Assembly (NCBI RefSeq): GCF_014191355.1
Contig: NZ_JACHWM010000010.1
Span: 124,001 to 188,000, forward strand
DNA length: 64,000 nt
Direction of reading: 5' to 3'
Source of the DNA: Methylobacterium sp. R2-1
GTDB taxonomy: Bacteria; Pseudomonadota; Alphaproteobacteria; Rhizobiales; Beijerinckiaceae
The stretch's first letter is position 1, and each line of letters opens with the position of its first letter. The notes beneath the pieces are model-generated. The model made no database searches. It was not told where the DNA came from and saw nothing but the letters and a program-made list of their open reading frames with translations. Shown here one piece after another: positions 16,774 through 25,414 of the stretch. A program made the position numbers and the translations under genes.

Positions 16774-17526
16774 ATGCTCGAACGGCTCGATGCCCAATCT
16801 CTGGGCACGCACTCCCATCGGCATCAAGGTCGATCCGAAGCGATGGAAAATCTCTCGATCAAGCCGATCGTTCCGGCGACGAGCCTGCGGACGCTGGCCT
16901 ACGAGGCGCTGAAGTCCGCCATCACCAACATGGATATCTACGGCCAGTCCGGAGATGTGCGGCTCGATGAGCGCGGCCTGTCCCAGACGCTCGGCGTGAG
17001 CCGCACGCCGATCCGCGAGGCGCTGACGGTGCTGGAGCAGGAAGGCTTCGTCCGCAACGAGCCCCGACGCGGCGTGTTCGTCGTCAAGAAGACGAAGCGC
17101 GAGATCGTCGGCATGATCCAAGCCTGGGCCGCGCTCGAGAGCATGGCAGCGCGGCTCGCCTGCACCGCTGCCTCGGACGAGGATCTGGTCTGCCTGCGCC
17201 GCTCCTTCCCCGAGTTCTTCGACGGCAAGCCCTACGAGCACCTCGGCGAGTACTCGGAAGCCAATATCCGCTTCCACCAGAAGATCATCTCATTGGGGCA
17301 CAGCGAGGTGATCAAGGATCTGACCAGCAACCTGCTGATGCACGTAAGGGGCATCCGCAACACGGCGCTCCGCCAGGGCGACCGCGCCTCGAAGTCGATC
17401 GAGGAGCATGTTCACATCATCGAGGCGCTGGAGGCCCGCGACGCGGAACGCGCCGAACGCCTCGTGCGCGACCACGGCCTCGGCCTCGCCGACCACGTCC
17501 AGCGCTACGGCGACCACCTCGACTGA
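16774..17526 (+). CDS. GntR-family (FCD) transcriptional regulator
   Basis: A winged helix-turn-helix (TLAYEALKSAITNM to RDETERLSQ-like positions, with LSQTLGVSRTPIREALTVLEQEGFV as recognition region) is followed by an all-helical FCD ligand domain with the metal-ligand style motifs RFHQKII and EEHVHIIEAL. FCD regulators bind small carboxylates or acyl compounds and recognise short palindromes with a GT-N-AC core, which the linked sites contain. Start is uncertain: ATG at 16774 (250 residues, AGGCGAGG upstream), ATG at 16735, or ATG at 16843 (MENLSIKPIV), where conserved sequence starts. Probable sensor of oxalate or an oxalate-derived CoA ester. Confidence 0.85.
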   Translation: MLERLDAQSLGTHSHRHQGRSEAMENLSIKPIVPATSLRTLAYEALKSAITNMDIYGQSGDVRLDERGLSQTLGVSRTPIREALTVLEQEGFVRNEPRRGVFVVKKTKREIVGMIQAWAALESMAARLACTAASDEDLVCLRRSFPEFFDGKPYEHLGEYSEANIRFHQKIISLGHSEVIKDLTSNLLMHVRGIRNTALRQGDRASKSIEEHVHIIEALEARDAERAERLVRDHGLGLADHVQRYGDHLD

Positions 17527-17921
17527 TGGCCCGGCGGGAGCGCTGCGGCACGAGGCCGGCGCCCACCGCTGCCTGCATTGTATCGTTGATGTTTGCGGTG
17601 GCGGGGCGGATGCATCCTCCCTGCCCATGCGAGACGTCAGGCGAAGCAATCCGCGAGTACGACGCCGGCTGACTAAAACTGTCACGAAGTCGCGATCGTC
17701 TTGTCAGCCGCCATTTGAACCCCGGCAGGGCTCCTCCTTTGCCGAACAAGGCTTCATCTTGGCGCGTCGACCGCCTGCGTCACTTTTATTCCTCTCCCTC
17801 TCCGTTTCCTGAAGGGTTCGTTCATCGGGCGTTCCTAGAGCACGAGCGATGGTGTGGGCGAAAGCCTAGCCGTTGGACTGCTTCCTCAAGTCCTCCACGC
17901 CGCCGACTTCGGACAACGCCC
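17527..17921. other. Intergenic region, 395 bp
   Basis: No gene, terminator or GntR-type site is supported here. The open frame of the next gene extends back to 17715 but its codons encode a low-complexity Arg/Ser/Pro-rich stretch unlike the family. Confidence 0.5.
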
Positions 17922-19016
17922 TTGAAGATCGCCGTCATCGCTCATCTCAAGTTCCCGATCGGACAGCCCTATCTGGGCGGCCTTGAGATGCACACGCATC
18001 ATTTGGCCGGAGCGCTGCGGGCGCGGGGCCATCGAGTCATGCTGTTCGCCTCCGAAGGCTCGGATCCGGCGTTGGTGCCCAACCCCGTCTGCCCGCCGAC
18101 CGGCGACGCCCTCGGGGACCCGGTGGCGTGCGAGCGGATCGAGCGGGCGGAACTCGCGGCCTACGAGCGCATCATGGAGGCGGTCGCCCGCGGCGGCTTC
18201 GACATCGTGCACAACAACAGCCTGCACGACCTGCCGCTGCGCGCGAGCAACACTCTCTCCGTGCCGATGACGACGGCGCTCCACACGCCGCCCTTCGAGT
18301 CGCTGTCCGAGGGTGTGCGGGCGGCCAAGCCCGGCATGATCTTCGCCGCCGTCTCGCCCTCGTTGGCGCAGGAATGGCACGGCCTCGTGCCGGATGCCCG
18401 CATCATCGGCAACGGCATCGATCTCTCGACCTTCGCCTTCAGCCCGTTCGCGGACCCGGCGGATTACGTGTTCTGGAGCGGTCGGATCGTGCCGGAAAAG
18501 GGCACACATCTGGCCATCGACGCGGCGCGCGAAGCCGGGGTGCACCTTCGCTTTGCCGGTCCGAAGCCGAACCCGCGCTACTGGGACGAGTGGATCGCCC
18601 CGCGGCTCGGGGAGGACGTGCGTTACGTCGGTCATCTCTCTCATCGCGAGCTGGCCCGCCAGCTCGGCGGCGCGCGGGCGGCCATCGTCTCGCCGCGCTG
18701 GGAGGAGCCGTTCGGCCTCGTCGTCGCCGAAGCCTTGGCCTGCGGCACGCCGGTCGCCGCCTTCGGACGCGGCGCGATCCCCGACATCGTCGATCGCCTT
18801 TCCGGCGCGCTTGCCCCCGCCGACGACGTGGCGGCCCTGGCCCGCGCGATCGAGCGCGCCGTCACCCTCGACCGCCGGGCCTGCCGTCGCCGGGCCGAGA
18901 CGCTCTACGACGCCGACGTGATGACCGACGGCTACGAGGAGCTCTACCGCGAGGTGCTGGCCGGGGCGCCGGCCAACCGCGCCCGCGCCGCCGTCTTCGA
19001 ACGCCCGGCAGCCTGA
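17922..19016 (+). CDS. Glycosyltransferase family 4 (GT-B)
   Basis: From LKIAVIAHLKFPIGQPYLGGLEMHTHHLAGAL the protein follows the GT4 pattern: N-terminal acceptor domain, then a nucleotide-sugar domain with VFWSGRIVPEKGTHLAIDAA, FAGPKPNPRYW and the EX7E-type motif SPRWEEPFGLVVAEALACGTPVAAF. It would move a hexose from a nucleotide donor to a lipid, sugar or small acceptor in the cytoplasm. I chose TTG at 17922 (364 residues) because conserved sequence starts there; its RBS is weak and an upstream start is possible. The GT2 gene follows after 5 bp, so the two are one operon. Confidence 0.82.
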   Translation: MKIAVIAHLKFPIGQPYLGGLEMHTHHLAGALRARGHRVMLFASEGSDPALVPNPVCPPTGDALGDPVACERIERAELAAYERIMEAVARGGFDIVHNNSLHDLPLRASNTLSVPMTTALHTPPFESLSEGVRAAKPGMIFAAVSPSLAQEWHGLVPDARIIGNGIDLSTFAFSPFADPADYVFWSGRIVPEKGTHLAIDAAREAGVHLRFAGPKPNPRYWDEWIAPRLGEDVRYVGHLSHRELARQLGGARAAIVSPRWEEPFGLVVAEALACGTPVAAFGRGAIPDIVDRLSGALAPADDVAALARAIERAVTLDRRACRRRAETLYDADVMTDGYEELYREVLAGAPANRARAAVFERPAA

Positions 19017-19021
19017 ACGCC

Positions 19022-20110
19022 ATGCCCGCGCTCCCCGGCCCGGCCGTCGTCTGCATCCCGGCCCGCAACGAGGCCGAGCGCCTGCCGCGCCTGCTGCGGG
19101 CGCTCGCTGCGCAGAACGGACTCTCGGCAGACGCGCCGCTCAAGGTCGTGATCGTCGTCAACAACTGCACCGACGGCACGGTCGAGGCGGTGCATGCCAT
19201 CGAACGCTCCGGCGCGCTCGACACCCTGGCCCTGCATTTGATTGAGGCGACCTTCGCCGCCGCAGAGGCCCATGTCGGCACCGCACGCCGCCGCGCCCTC
19301 GATGCGGGCGCCGATTGGCTGGAGAGCGAGGGCGCGCCGGAAGGCGTTCTGCTCACCACCGATGCCGATGCACGGCTCAGCTCCGGCTGGGTCGCGGCAA
19401 ACCTGCGTGCCCTCGAGAAGGCCGAGATCGTCGGCGGCCGGCTTGTGATCGACGACGAGGGCGCCGCAGATTCCGCACTCGCGGCCTTCCACGCCCGGGT
19501 CGAGCGCTACTGGTCGGGTGTGCGCGCTCTTGAAGATGCCCTCGATCCGCCGCCCCATGACCCCGCGCCACGCCACGGCGACCACACAGGCGGCAGCCTC
19601 GCGCTGCGAGCCTCGCTCTACCGTGCGGTGGGCGGCCTGCCCGCCCTGCCCCGCGGCGAGGACAACGCGCTGGTCGCCGCCGTCCAGCGGGCGGGCGGGC
19701 GACTGCGCCACTGCCCCGACGTATCGGTGCGCGTCTCCGCCCGCACCGCCGGCCGTGCCGAGGGCGGCATGGCGACCGAGATGCTGCGCCGCGCCCGCGT
19801 CGTGCGCGAGGGCGAAGCCTACCGCCTGCCGGTGGCGGCCCACTGGGAGCGGATCATCCTACGCCGGGCCGCGCTCCGCCGTGCCTATCGCGAGGGCACC
19901 GCACCGGCCGCCCTGCACGCGCTCGGACTCGATGCGGACGACCTTGCCGCCATCGACCTTGCGGCCTGCCCCAACGACATCGCCTTCGTGGAGCGCGCCC
20001 ATGCCCGACTGGAGTCGCGGGACGGCCCCGCCCCGGAATGCGACCTCGACGAGGCGGTGGCAGCGCTCGACGCTCTCGTTGCGGCCCTGCGGCGCGACCG
20101 GGCGGCATGA
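19022..20110 (+). CDS. Glycosyltransferase family 2 (GT-A)
   Basis: This 362-residue protein has the GT-A opening VVCIPARNEAERLPRLLRAL, the acidic LLTTDADARLSSGW (DxD-type motif near 120) and the acceptor-side GEDNALVAAVQRAGG. The C-terminal 80 residues are helical and less conserved. It starts 5 bp after the GT4 gene and probably acts in the same pathway. Such GT2 proteins next to PIG-L deacetylases occur in Rhizobiales cell-envelope or small-glycoside clusters. Donor and acceptor sugars are unknown. Confidence 0.8.
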   Translation: MPALPGPAVVCIPARNEAERLPRLLRALAAQNGLSADAPLKVVIVVNNCTDGTVEAVHAIERSGALDTLALHLIEATFAAAEAHVGTARRRALDAGADWLESEGAPEGVLLTTDADARLSSGWVAANLRALEKAEIVGGRLVIDDEGAADSALAAFHARVERYWSGVRALEDALDPPPHDPAPRHGDHTGGSLALRASLYRAVGGLPALPRGEDNALVAAVQRAGGRLRHCPDVSVRVSARTAGRAEGGMATEMLRRARVVREGEAYRLPVAAHWERIILRRAALRRAYREGTAPAALHALGLDADDLAAIDLAACPNDIAFVERAHARLESRDGPAPECDLDEAVAALDALVAALRRDRAA

Positions 20111-20179
20111 GGCTGGCATTGAGGTCCGCTTGTCGGTGAGGCGGCCTCGACCTCGCGCTGCATTGTTCTCGGATCGCGC

Positions 20180-21229
20180 ATGACTCGTCCGGTCGGCTAC
20201 TACGTCCACCACCAGGGCGCCGGACACCTTCAGCGGGCAATCGCGCTGGCGCGGGCGCTCGACGCGCTGGGACGGCCCTGCACGCTGATGGGCAGCTTTT
20301 CCGGCCTCGACATCTCAGGCGCACCCGGACCGGTTCTCGATCTGCCCGACGACCGCCTGGACCGCAGCTTCGACGGGCAGGACGGCGCAGATCAGCGCCC
20401 CGAATGCTTCCACTTCGTGCCGCTGAATCATGCAGGCATCCGCGCGCGGATGGGCCGGATCGCGGCCTGGGCGGCGGAGAACGATCCGGCGCTGATCGTC
20501 GTCGACGTTTCGGCGGAAGTGGCGCTGCTCGCCCGGCTCCTGTCGGTGCCGAGCCTCGTCGTGCGCCTGTCCGGCACCCGCACCGACCAGCCGCACCTGG
20601 AGGCCTTCCGGGCCGCCTCGCGCCTGCTCGCTCCGTTCCCCGAAGCGCTCGACGGCGGCGACGTCCCGGCTTGGGTGCGCGAAAAAACCCTCTACGGCGG
20701 CTTCCTCGGGGGCGTACCTGCGCGGCTTGCGCCCGAGGAGGACGGCCGCATCGTCGTGGTGTTCGGCCGCGGCGGCGAGGGCGGGCGGCTGGAGGCGCTG
20801 ATCGAGGCCGCTGAAGCGGTGCCGGACCGCGCCTGGCACGTGCTCGGGCCTGTCACCGGCACGGGATCGGCACCGGAAAACCTGAACCTGCACGGCTGGG
20901 TCACGGATGTGCGCCCCCACCTCGCCCCCGCCTCCCTCGTGGTCGGGGGTGCGGGCGACGGGCTCGTCACCGCGGTGGCGGCCCTGGGCAAGCGCTTCCT
21001 CTGCCTGCCCGAGCCGCGCGCCTACGACGAGCAGGAGGCCAAGGCGCAGGCGCTGGAGCGGCTCGGCGCGGCGGTCATCCACCGCGGCTGGCCGGAACCG
21101 GTCGCGTGGCCGCAACTCGTCGCCGCTGGCCTCAGTCTCGATCCGGGGATCGTCAGGCGCCTCGCCGAGCCCGATGCGCTGGCGCGCACGGCCGGCGCGA
21201 TCGAGGCCCTGTGCCGGGATACGGGCTGA
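20180..21229 (+). CDS. MurG-like GT-B glycosyltransferase family protein
   Basis: This 349-residue protein starts GYYVHHQGAGHLQRAIALARAL, the GxGH turn of MurG/GT28-type glycosyltransferases. Its C-terminal half has VVVFGRGGEGG, LHGWVTDVRPHLAPASLVVGGAGDGLVTAVAALGKRFLCLPEPRAYDEQEAKAQ, the donor-binding pattern of GT28. It lies 69 bp after the GT2 gene. The fold call is strong; activity might be transfer of a hexose or only binding. The three transferases on this strand would build one glycoconjugate. Confidence 0.72.
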   Translation: MTRPVGYYVHHQGAGHLQRAIALARALDALGRPCTLMGSFSGLDISGAPGPVLDLPDDRLDRSFDGQDGADQRPECFHFVPLNHAGIRARMGRIAAWAAENDPALIVVDVSAEVALLARLLSVPSLVVRLSGTRTDQPHLEAFRAASRLLAPFPEALDGGDVPAWVREKTLYGGFLGGVPARLAPEEDGRIVVVFGRGGEGGRLEALIEAAEAVPDRAWHVLGPVTGTGSAPENLNLHGWVTDVRPHLAPASLVVGGAGDGLVTAVAALGKRFLCLPEPRAYDEQEAKAQALERLGAAVIHRGWPEPVAWPQLVAAGLSLDPGIVRRLAEPDALARTAGAIEALCRDTG

Positions 21230-21283
21230 CCGGCGTTCACGCCGGCCTCCCGTTCAGCGTAGCCCATGCGGGCCGACGCGTTC

Positions 21284-21568
21284 TCACTTGTCGTTCGTCG
21301 TGCCCGGCGCGGTTTCCCGCCCCGTGGTGCCGGGTCCCGACGCACCGTGCGTGCGCGGCTTGTCGGACAGCACCCCGGCACCGTCACGGGTGATACCGCC
21401 GCTGCCGGGATTCGGGTTGCTGCTCTTGGCCGTGCCGGTCTGATCGTTGACGCCGGCATTGCCGAAGCTGCCAGCCCGACCGGCGCCGCCGCCCGTCTCC
21501 TGGGCGGCACCCGGCAGGGGCGCGAGGGCCGCGATCCCGAGCATCACGGCGAGCCATCGTCCGTTCAT
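21284..21568 (-). CDS. Small exported Gly/Ser/Thr-rich protein
   Basis: This 94-residue protein opens MNGRWLAVMLGIAALAPLPGAAQE, a signal peptide with an AQ/E cleavage site. The mature part is low-complexity (Gly, Asn, Thr, Ser), for example GGGAGRAGSFGNAGVNDQTGTAKSS. No domain is recognised. GAGG lies 9 bases upstream of the ATG. It is probably co-transcribed with the gene that ends 28 bp upstream (21597-21905). Possibly a stress- or envelope-associated protein; function unknown. Confidence 0.6.
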   Translation of the reverse strand: MNGRWLAVMLGIAALAPLPGAAQETGGGAGRAGSFGNAGVNDQTGTAKSSNPNPGSGGITRDGAGVLSDKPRTHGASGPGTTGRETAPGTTNDK

Positions 21569-21596
21569 CGCGGCTGTCCTCACGTGTTCGAGCCGG

Positions 21597-21905
21597 TCAT
21601 CGCTTCGGGGTGAAACTCGGATCGCTGATGCGGCGCAGGTTCTCCGGCGGGGTCTCCGCCTCGGTAGCTTCCACCGACTCGACGCTCCCGCCCGCGATCG
21701 AGTCGCGCCGGTCGAAGTCGGAGGCGGTGCGCGCCACTTGAGCCTGCCAGCTCGGGTCCTCCTGCAGGGCGCGCTGGACGTCGGCGGGGCGGGCGACGTC
21801 GAGGGGGCTGTCCTGCCCGAAATCCTGCCCGTTGCGGTCGGCGTTGGCGTTGAAGTTGCGAAGGGAGTCACGATTGGAATCGTGCTTGCCGCGGCTCTCG
21901 TCCAT
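21597..21905 (-). CDS. Hydrophilic 102-residue hypothetical protein
   Basis: The sequence MDESRGKHDSNRDSLRNFNANADRNG continues highly charged and Asn/Asp/Arg-rich with no hydrophobic span; the middle DVQRALQEDPSWQAQVARTASDFDRRD may form one helix. AGGAGA lies 6 bases before the ATG, so it is translated with fair likelihood. It is not recognised as a family. Composition resembles small stress-inducible disordered proteins. It groups with the other small hydrophilic genes at 21284, 21974 and 22202. Confidence 0.55.
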   Translation of the reverse strand: MDESRGKHDSNRDSLRNFNANADRNGQDFGQDSPLDVARPADVQRALQEDPSWQAQVARTASDFDRRDSIAGGSVESVEATEAETPPENLRRISDPSFTPKR

Positions 21906-21973
21906 GGCTTTTCTCCTGATGCGGGGGATGCGGAGCGGGTCGGACCGCTCGATGTCGGTCCGACGTACCGACG

Positions 21974-22201
21974 TCAGTGAGAGCGGTCGGTCCGGTCGGG
22001 GGCGTTGCCCATGGTGCTATGGGTGTGGTGCGCGTCGCGCTCGCCACCGCCCCCGGACACGCCGGACTTGGATTGGTTTGTCGGGCTGCCGGGTGTCGGC
22101 CCATGCTCGGGCTCGACAGAGGGCTTCGACCGGTCCTGATGGCTGCTGCCCGGCCCGCCGTGATGGCGATTGGTGTTGGGATGCTTCGAGGACGTGCTCA
22201 T
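21974..22201 (-). CDS. 75-residue disordered His/Ser/Gly-rich protein
   Basis: The product MSTSSKHPNTNRHHGGPGSS... is Ser/Gly/Pro/His-rich with no predicted fold. Its ATG directly follows the TGA of the upstream 60-residue gene (TGAATG), so translation is coupled. Both proteins begin MST and share a Lys/Asn/Gly/Pro-rich composition, which may reflect duplication. No function is known. Confidence 0.45.
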   Translation of the reverse strand: MSTSSKHPNTNRHHGGPGSSHQDRSKPSVEPEHGPTPGSPTNQSKSGVSGGGGERDAHHTHSTMGNAPDRTDRSH

Positions 22202-22384
22202 TCAGCGATCCTGCTGGTAGCCCTGATGGGTGGTGTTGACCTTCGAATTGCCCGCTTGGCCGATCTTGTCCGGATCCTTCGTCTGCGACGAGGCCTGTCC
22301 CTGAACGGTGGCGGTCTCGGGTGCGCTTCCCGGGCCCTTGTTGGACCGGTTGGCTGGCGGCACGGGTGGGGGCTTGGTGCTCAT
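22202..22384 (-). CDS. 60-residue disordered protein, coupled to next gene
   Basis: MSTKPPPVPPANRSNKGPGSAPE begins a Pro/Ser/Gln/Lys-rich protein with no span or domain. CGGAGC precedes the ATG at 22384. Its stop touches the start of the 75-residue gene. These two genes and the pair downstream are read as one small-protein group opposite to the glycosyltransferases. Function unknown. Confidence 0.45.
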   Translation of the reverse strand: MSTKPPPVPPANRSNKGPGSAPETATVQGQASSQTKDPDKIGQAGNSKVNTTHQGYQQDR

Positions 22385-22978
22385 TGAAGCTCCGTGGTTC
22401 GCGTGTCGGCGACGCTACCTGAAGAACCGGCCGGGCCTCGAAGAGTTCGGATCGATTACCGAAACTTTCCAGCCAAGGTTCGCCTTATCACTCCGTTCCT
22501 TCAGAGATGGCAGCGATAGAGCGGCCGCATCATGCGCGTGCGCGACGCGGCAATGCTTTGAGATCCGGACAAATTTGCTTGGCAGAAGCGCCCCCTTCTG
22601 GAGGCTAGCGCCTTCAGAACTGCGAGACCGTGCTCGCTGTAACCAGCCTGGTTCCGGATTGTCATAGCGGGCTTGAACCACAGCCTGATCCGGTCGGTTT
22701 CGCCGCGAGGATGGAGGCGAGGATGACCATGACGCGAGAAGGCGAAGACCGGGCGGAGGGGTTTGCCGGCGAGAGCGTGGCCGGCAGTCCCGGACATCCG
22801 AGCCTGAGCAGCCCCGACCATGCGGAGGCCGGAGACGGTAGCCCGAGCCACCGCAGCCTGTCGGGGGGAACACCGCCGCGGCCCGGCACGGATGGCGAAA
22901 TGTCCGGGAGTTGCGAGGCGGGCGGGAATGGATCGACCGATCGGCCGTCCAGCGGCCGGTGACGGTTCGACCTTCCGC
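22385..22978. other. Intergenic region, about 590 bp
   Basis: No gene is supported. Several overlapping open frames on both strands encode low-complexity Arg/Ser/Gly-rich sequence with no family resemblance. The stretch 22640-22900 could be a worn repeat or insertion remnant, but no inverted ends or transposase motif was found. Confidence 0.45.
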
Positions 22979-23842
22979 TCAGAACGGCCGCTCCGGCGGC
23001 ACGCGGGCGGCGGCGATCTCGTCCGGGCTCGGCCCACGGAGCAAGGTGATGTCGGGCTCGCGGCTCTCGCCGATCAGGCCGAGCCGTGCAAACGCGTCGA
23101 GCCAACCGTCCATCGGCCAGAGCCCGTGCCGGGCCCGGAAGCGGCGGGCGTTGCGGACGATGTCGGCGAAGTGCTGCAGCGGCGGGTCGCAGGAGAGATG
23201 GTGCTGGTGGAAGGCGGGCGGCGCGCCCGCCAGCAGCACCGGTACGCCGATCTCGGCGGCGCGGAAGGCGAGGTCGGTGTCCTCGGCGCCGTAGCCGTCA
23301 TACTCCTCGTCGAAACCGCCGAGCCGGTCATAGGTCTTGGCCCGCACCGCGAAGGCGAGCGACCAGAACAGGCCGGGATTTCGGGTCTCCTTCACGCCGC
23401 TCTGCGGAAAATCCCGGGCCGGGTGGAGGATGCCGGCCCGCAGCAGGTCGGCCTCCCGCCAGCCATCCTTTACCGCGCCCGCGGGCAGGTAGCGGATCGG
23501 GCCGCAGACGAGACCGTCATGCGCCGCCGCCGCGGCGGCGAGCGTCGGAACGAGGCCGGCGGAGGGAATGCAATCGACGTCGAGGAAGACGAGGATGTCG
23601 CCGCTCGCCGCCGCCCGGCCGGCATTGCGCGCAGCGGCGAGCGGCAGGCCGGCGCTCGGGAAATCGACCTGCCGCAAGGGGAACCGCGTCGTCGGCAGCG
23701 GCTCGGGGGCGGGGCCCATCTGGACCACGACGCATTCGGCCGGAGCTTCGCCCAGGGCTACCCCGCGGGCGAGCCCCTCGATCAGGCGCGCAAGATGGGC
23801 ATCGCGGCCCTTGTTGAGCGTGACGACGCTGGTGGTGCTCAC
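22979..23842 (-). CDS. Glycosyltransferase family 2 (galactosyltransferase-like)
   Basis: From MSTTSVVTLNKGRDAHLARL the 287-residue product has GT-A signatures: DILVFLDVDCIPSAG (DxD) near 90-105 and a C-terminal GGFDEEYDGYGAEDTDLAFRAAEIG, the pattern of the GT2 Glyco_transf_7C group. GTG at 23842 follows GGAATCCCC and is preferred to an upstream ATG at 23896 that adds unrelated residues. It lies 90 bp after the PIG-L deacetylase gene on the same strand, so both may work with the GTs on the other strand. Confidence 0.78.
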   Translation of the reverse strand: MSTTSVVTLNKGRDAHLARLIEGLARGVALGEAPAECVVVQMGPAPEPLPTTRFPLRQVDFPSAGLPLAAARNAGRAAASGDILVFLDVDCIPSAGLVPTLAAAAAAHDGLVCGPIRYLPAGAVKDGWREADLLRAGILHPARDFPQSGVKETRNPGLFWSLAFAVRAKTYDRLGGFDEEYDGYGAEDTDLAFRAAEIGVPVLLAGAPPAFHQHHLSCDPPLQHFADIVRNARRFRARHGLWPMDGWLDAFARLGLIGESREPDITLLRGPSPDEIAAARVPPERPF

Positions 23843-23932
23843 GGGGATTCCAGTCCGGGCCAAGCTGTGCGGTCGCACCCGTCCTGCCAGCCTCAACCTG
23901 AAACGCGGATGAAGGGGATCGGCGGACGGGGA

Positions 23933-24670
23933 TCAGCGAAGGGCGATGTACCACTCGTGCGGGCCGCAGAGCCGGTCGATCATCGCCGGCTCCAGTTGGA
24001 AGCCGGAAGGATCATCCTCGATCAGCCCGGAGACCTGCGAGGCGTGCGCCTCCACCGCCCGCCGCTTGGCCGCGCGCTCGTCCTCCACCGCGAGGCGGAA
24101 GCCGACCGGCGCCGGCCCGACCTCGCGCTCCGGCGGCAGGGTCCAACCCCAGACCGGGTAGGCGTAGGCCGCGACACCGGGGAGCCGGGCGCGGGCGAGA
24201 TCGACGATGGCAGCCGAGGCCGTGTGGTCGCAGTGGGGATCGTGCCGCCACGTCACGAACAGGGCGCTCGCCCCGGTTGCGCGAGCGATCTCGGCGATCC
24301 GGTCCGCCGCCGCCTCGGCCCCCGCGCCCTCGCTCGGCACGCCGCCATCGGTCAGGCGCAGGAAGTGGACATGCTCGGCGCTCAGCCCGAGTTCGGCCAT
24401 CGCCGTCACGGTCTCCGCCTCGCGCAGATCTCGCAGGCGATCATGCGGATAGGCTTTGGAGTTCGGGTGCGAGCCGCAGCCATTGCTGACGATGACGACG
24501 CGCACGGCGCGCCCCTCTCTCACCGCCTGCGCGATGAGCCCGCCACAGCCGAGGCTCTCGTCGTCCGGATGCGGCGCGACCACGACGAGGCCGCCTCCGT
24601 CCGGCACGAGGGTGGCCAGATCGGTGACGGGCAGGGCCTTCACGGCCTCGAGGAAGGCGTCGGCACGCAT
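23933..24670 (-). CDS. PIG-L family deacetylase
   Basis: This 245-residue protein has the PIG-L/LmbE signature VVAPHPDDESLGCGG near residue 30 (zinc-binding HPDDE) and the later zinc His in DPHCDHTASAAIV. The family removes N-acetyl groups from GlcNAc derivatives, as in GPI anchors, mycothiol and bacillithiol. The start at 24670 lies 10 bp after queC, but the function is more likely linked to the four glycosyltransferase genes nearby. Substrate unknown. Confidence 0.85.
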   Translation of the reverse strand: MRADAFLEAVKALPVTDLATLVPDGGGLVVVAPHPDDESLGCGGLIAQAVREGRAVRVVIVSNGCGSHPNSKAYPHDRLRDLREAETVTAMAELGLSAEHVHFLRLTDGGVPSEGAGAEAAADRIAEIARATGASALFVTWRHDPHCDHTASAAIVDLARARLPGVAAYAYPVWGWTLPPEREVGPAPVGFRLAVEDERAAKRRAVEAHASQVSGLIEDDPSGFQLEPAMIDRLCGPHEWYIALR

Positions 24671-24680
24671 GGGAAGCCTC

Positions 24681-25412
24681 CTACTCCGCTCGCGCGGCGA
24701 GATAGCGCGAAAATCCCTTGGCGCGCAGGTCGCAGGCCGGGCAGGTGCCGCAGCCGTAGCCCCAATCGTGGCGCGTCCCGCGCTCGCCAAGATAGCAGGT
24801 ATGGCTCTCCTCGACGACGAGATCCACGAGGGTCTGCCCGCCCAAGGTTTCCGCGAGCGCCCAGGTCTGCGCCTTGTCGATCCACATCAGGGGCGTGTGC
24901 AGCACGAAGCGGCGCTCCATCCCGAGATTGAGCGCGACCTGCAGCGCCTTGATCGTGTCGTCGCGGCAATCGGGATAGCCCGAGTAGTCGGTCTCGCACA
25001 TGCCGCCGACGATGTGGCGCAGGCCCCGACGGTAGGCGAGTGCGGCGGCGAAGGTGAGGAAGGCGAGATTGCGGCCGGGCACGAAGGTGTTGGGCAGCCC
25101 GTCGCGGGCGAACGCGATCGCGCTGTCGCGGGTTAGCGCCGTGTCCGAAATCTCGCCCAGCGCCGCGAGGGCCAGCGTGTGATCCGGCCCGAGCCGGCGT
25201 CCCCAGTCCGGATCGAGGGCGCTCAGGCCCTGCCGCAAAGCCGCGCGCCGGTCGAGTTCGACCCGGTGGCGCTGGCCGTAATCGAAGCCGAGCGTCTCGA
25301 CATGCGGGAAGCGATCGAGCGCCCAGGCGAGGCAGGTCGCCGAATCCTGGCCACCGGAGAACAGCACCAGCGCACCGGCCTCGCCGCCCGCCTCGGCCGC
25401 TTCGTCCCGCAT
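24681..25412 (-). CDS. queC: 7-cyano-7-deazaguanine synthase
   Basis: QueC (243 residues) turns 7-carboxy-7-deazaguanine into preQ0 with ATP and ammonia. The PP-loop SGGQDS is at 19-24. The C-terminal zinc site shows four Cys: C206, C221, C224 and C227 in TCYLGERG and [13 protein letters not shown]. The start follows queD by 2 bp (TGACCATG), so the two are translationally close. queE lies 1.4 kb away on the same strand. The product feeds queuosine in tRNA; no DNA-modification dpd genes are seen here. Confidence 0.95.
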   Translation of the reverse strand: MRDEAAEAGGEAGALVLFSGGQDSATCLAWALDRFPHVETLGFDYGQRHRVELDRRAALRQGLSALDPDWGRRLGPDHTLALAALGEISDTALTRDSAIAFARDGLPNTFVPGRNLAFLTFAAALAYRRGLRHIVGGMCETDYSGYPDCRDDTIKALQVALNLGMERRFVLHTPLMWIDKAQTWALAETLGGQTLVDLVVEESHTCYLGERGTRHDWGYGCGTCPACDLRAKGFSRYLAARAE

Positions 25413-25414
25413 GG

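Noticed and set aside
22630..22962. A 110-residue open frame in the small-protein intergenic region
   Set aside because: No domain, no good ribosome site and low-complexity sequence; kept as non-coding.
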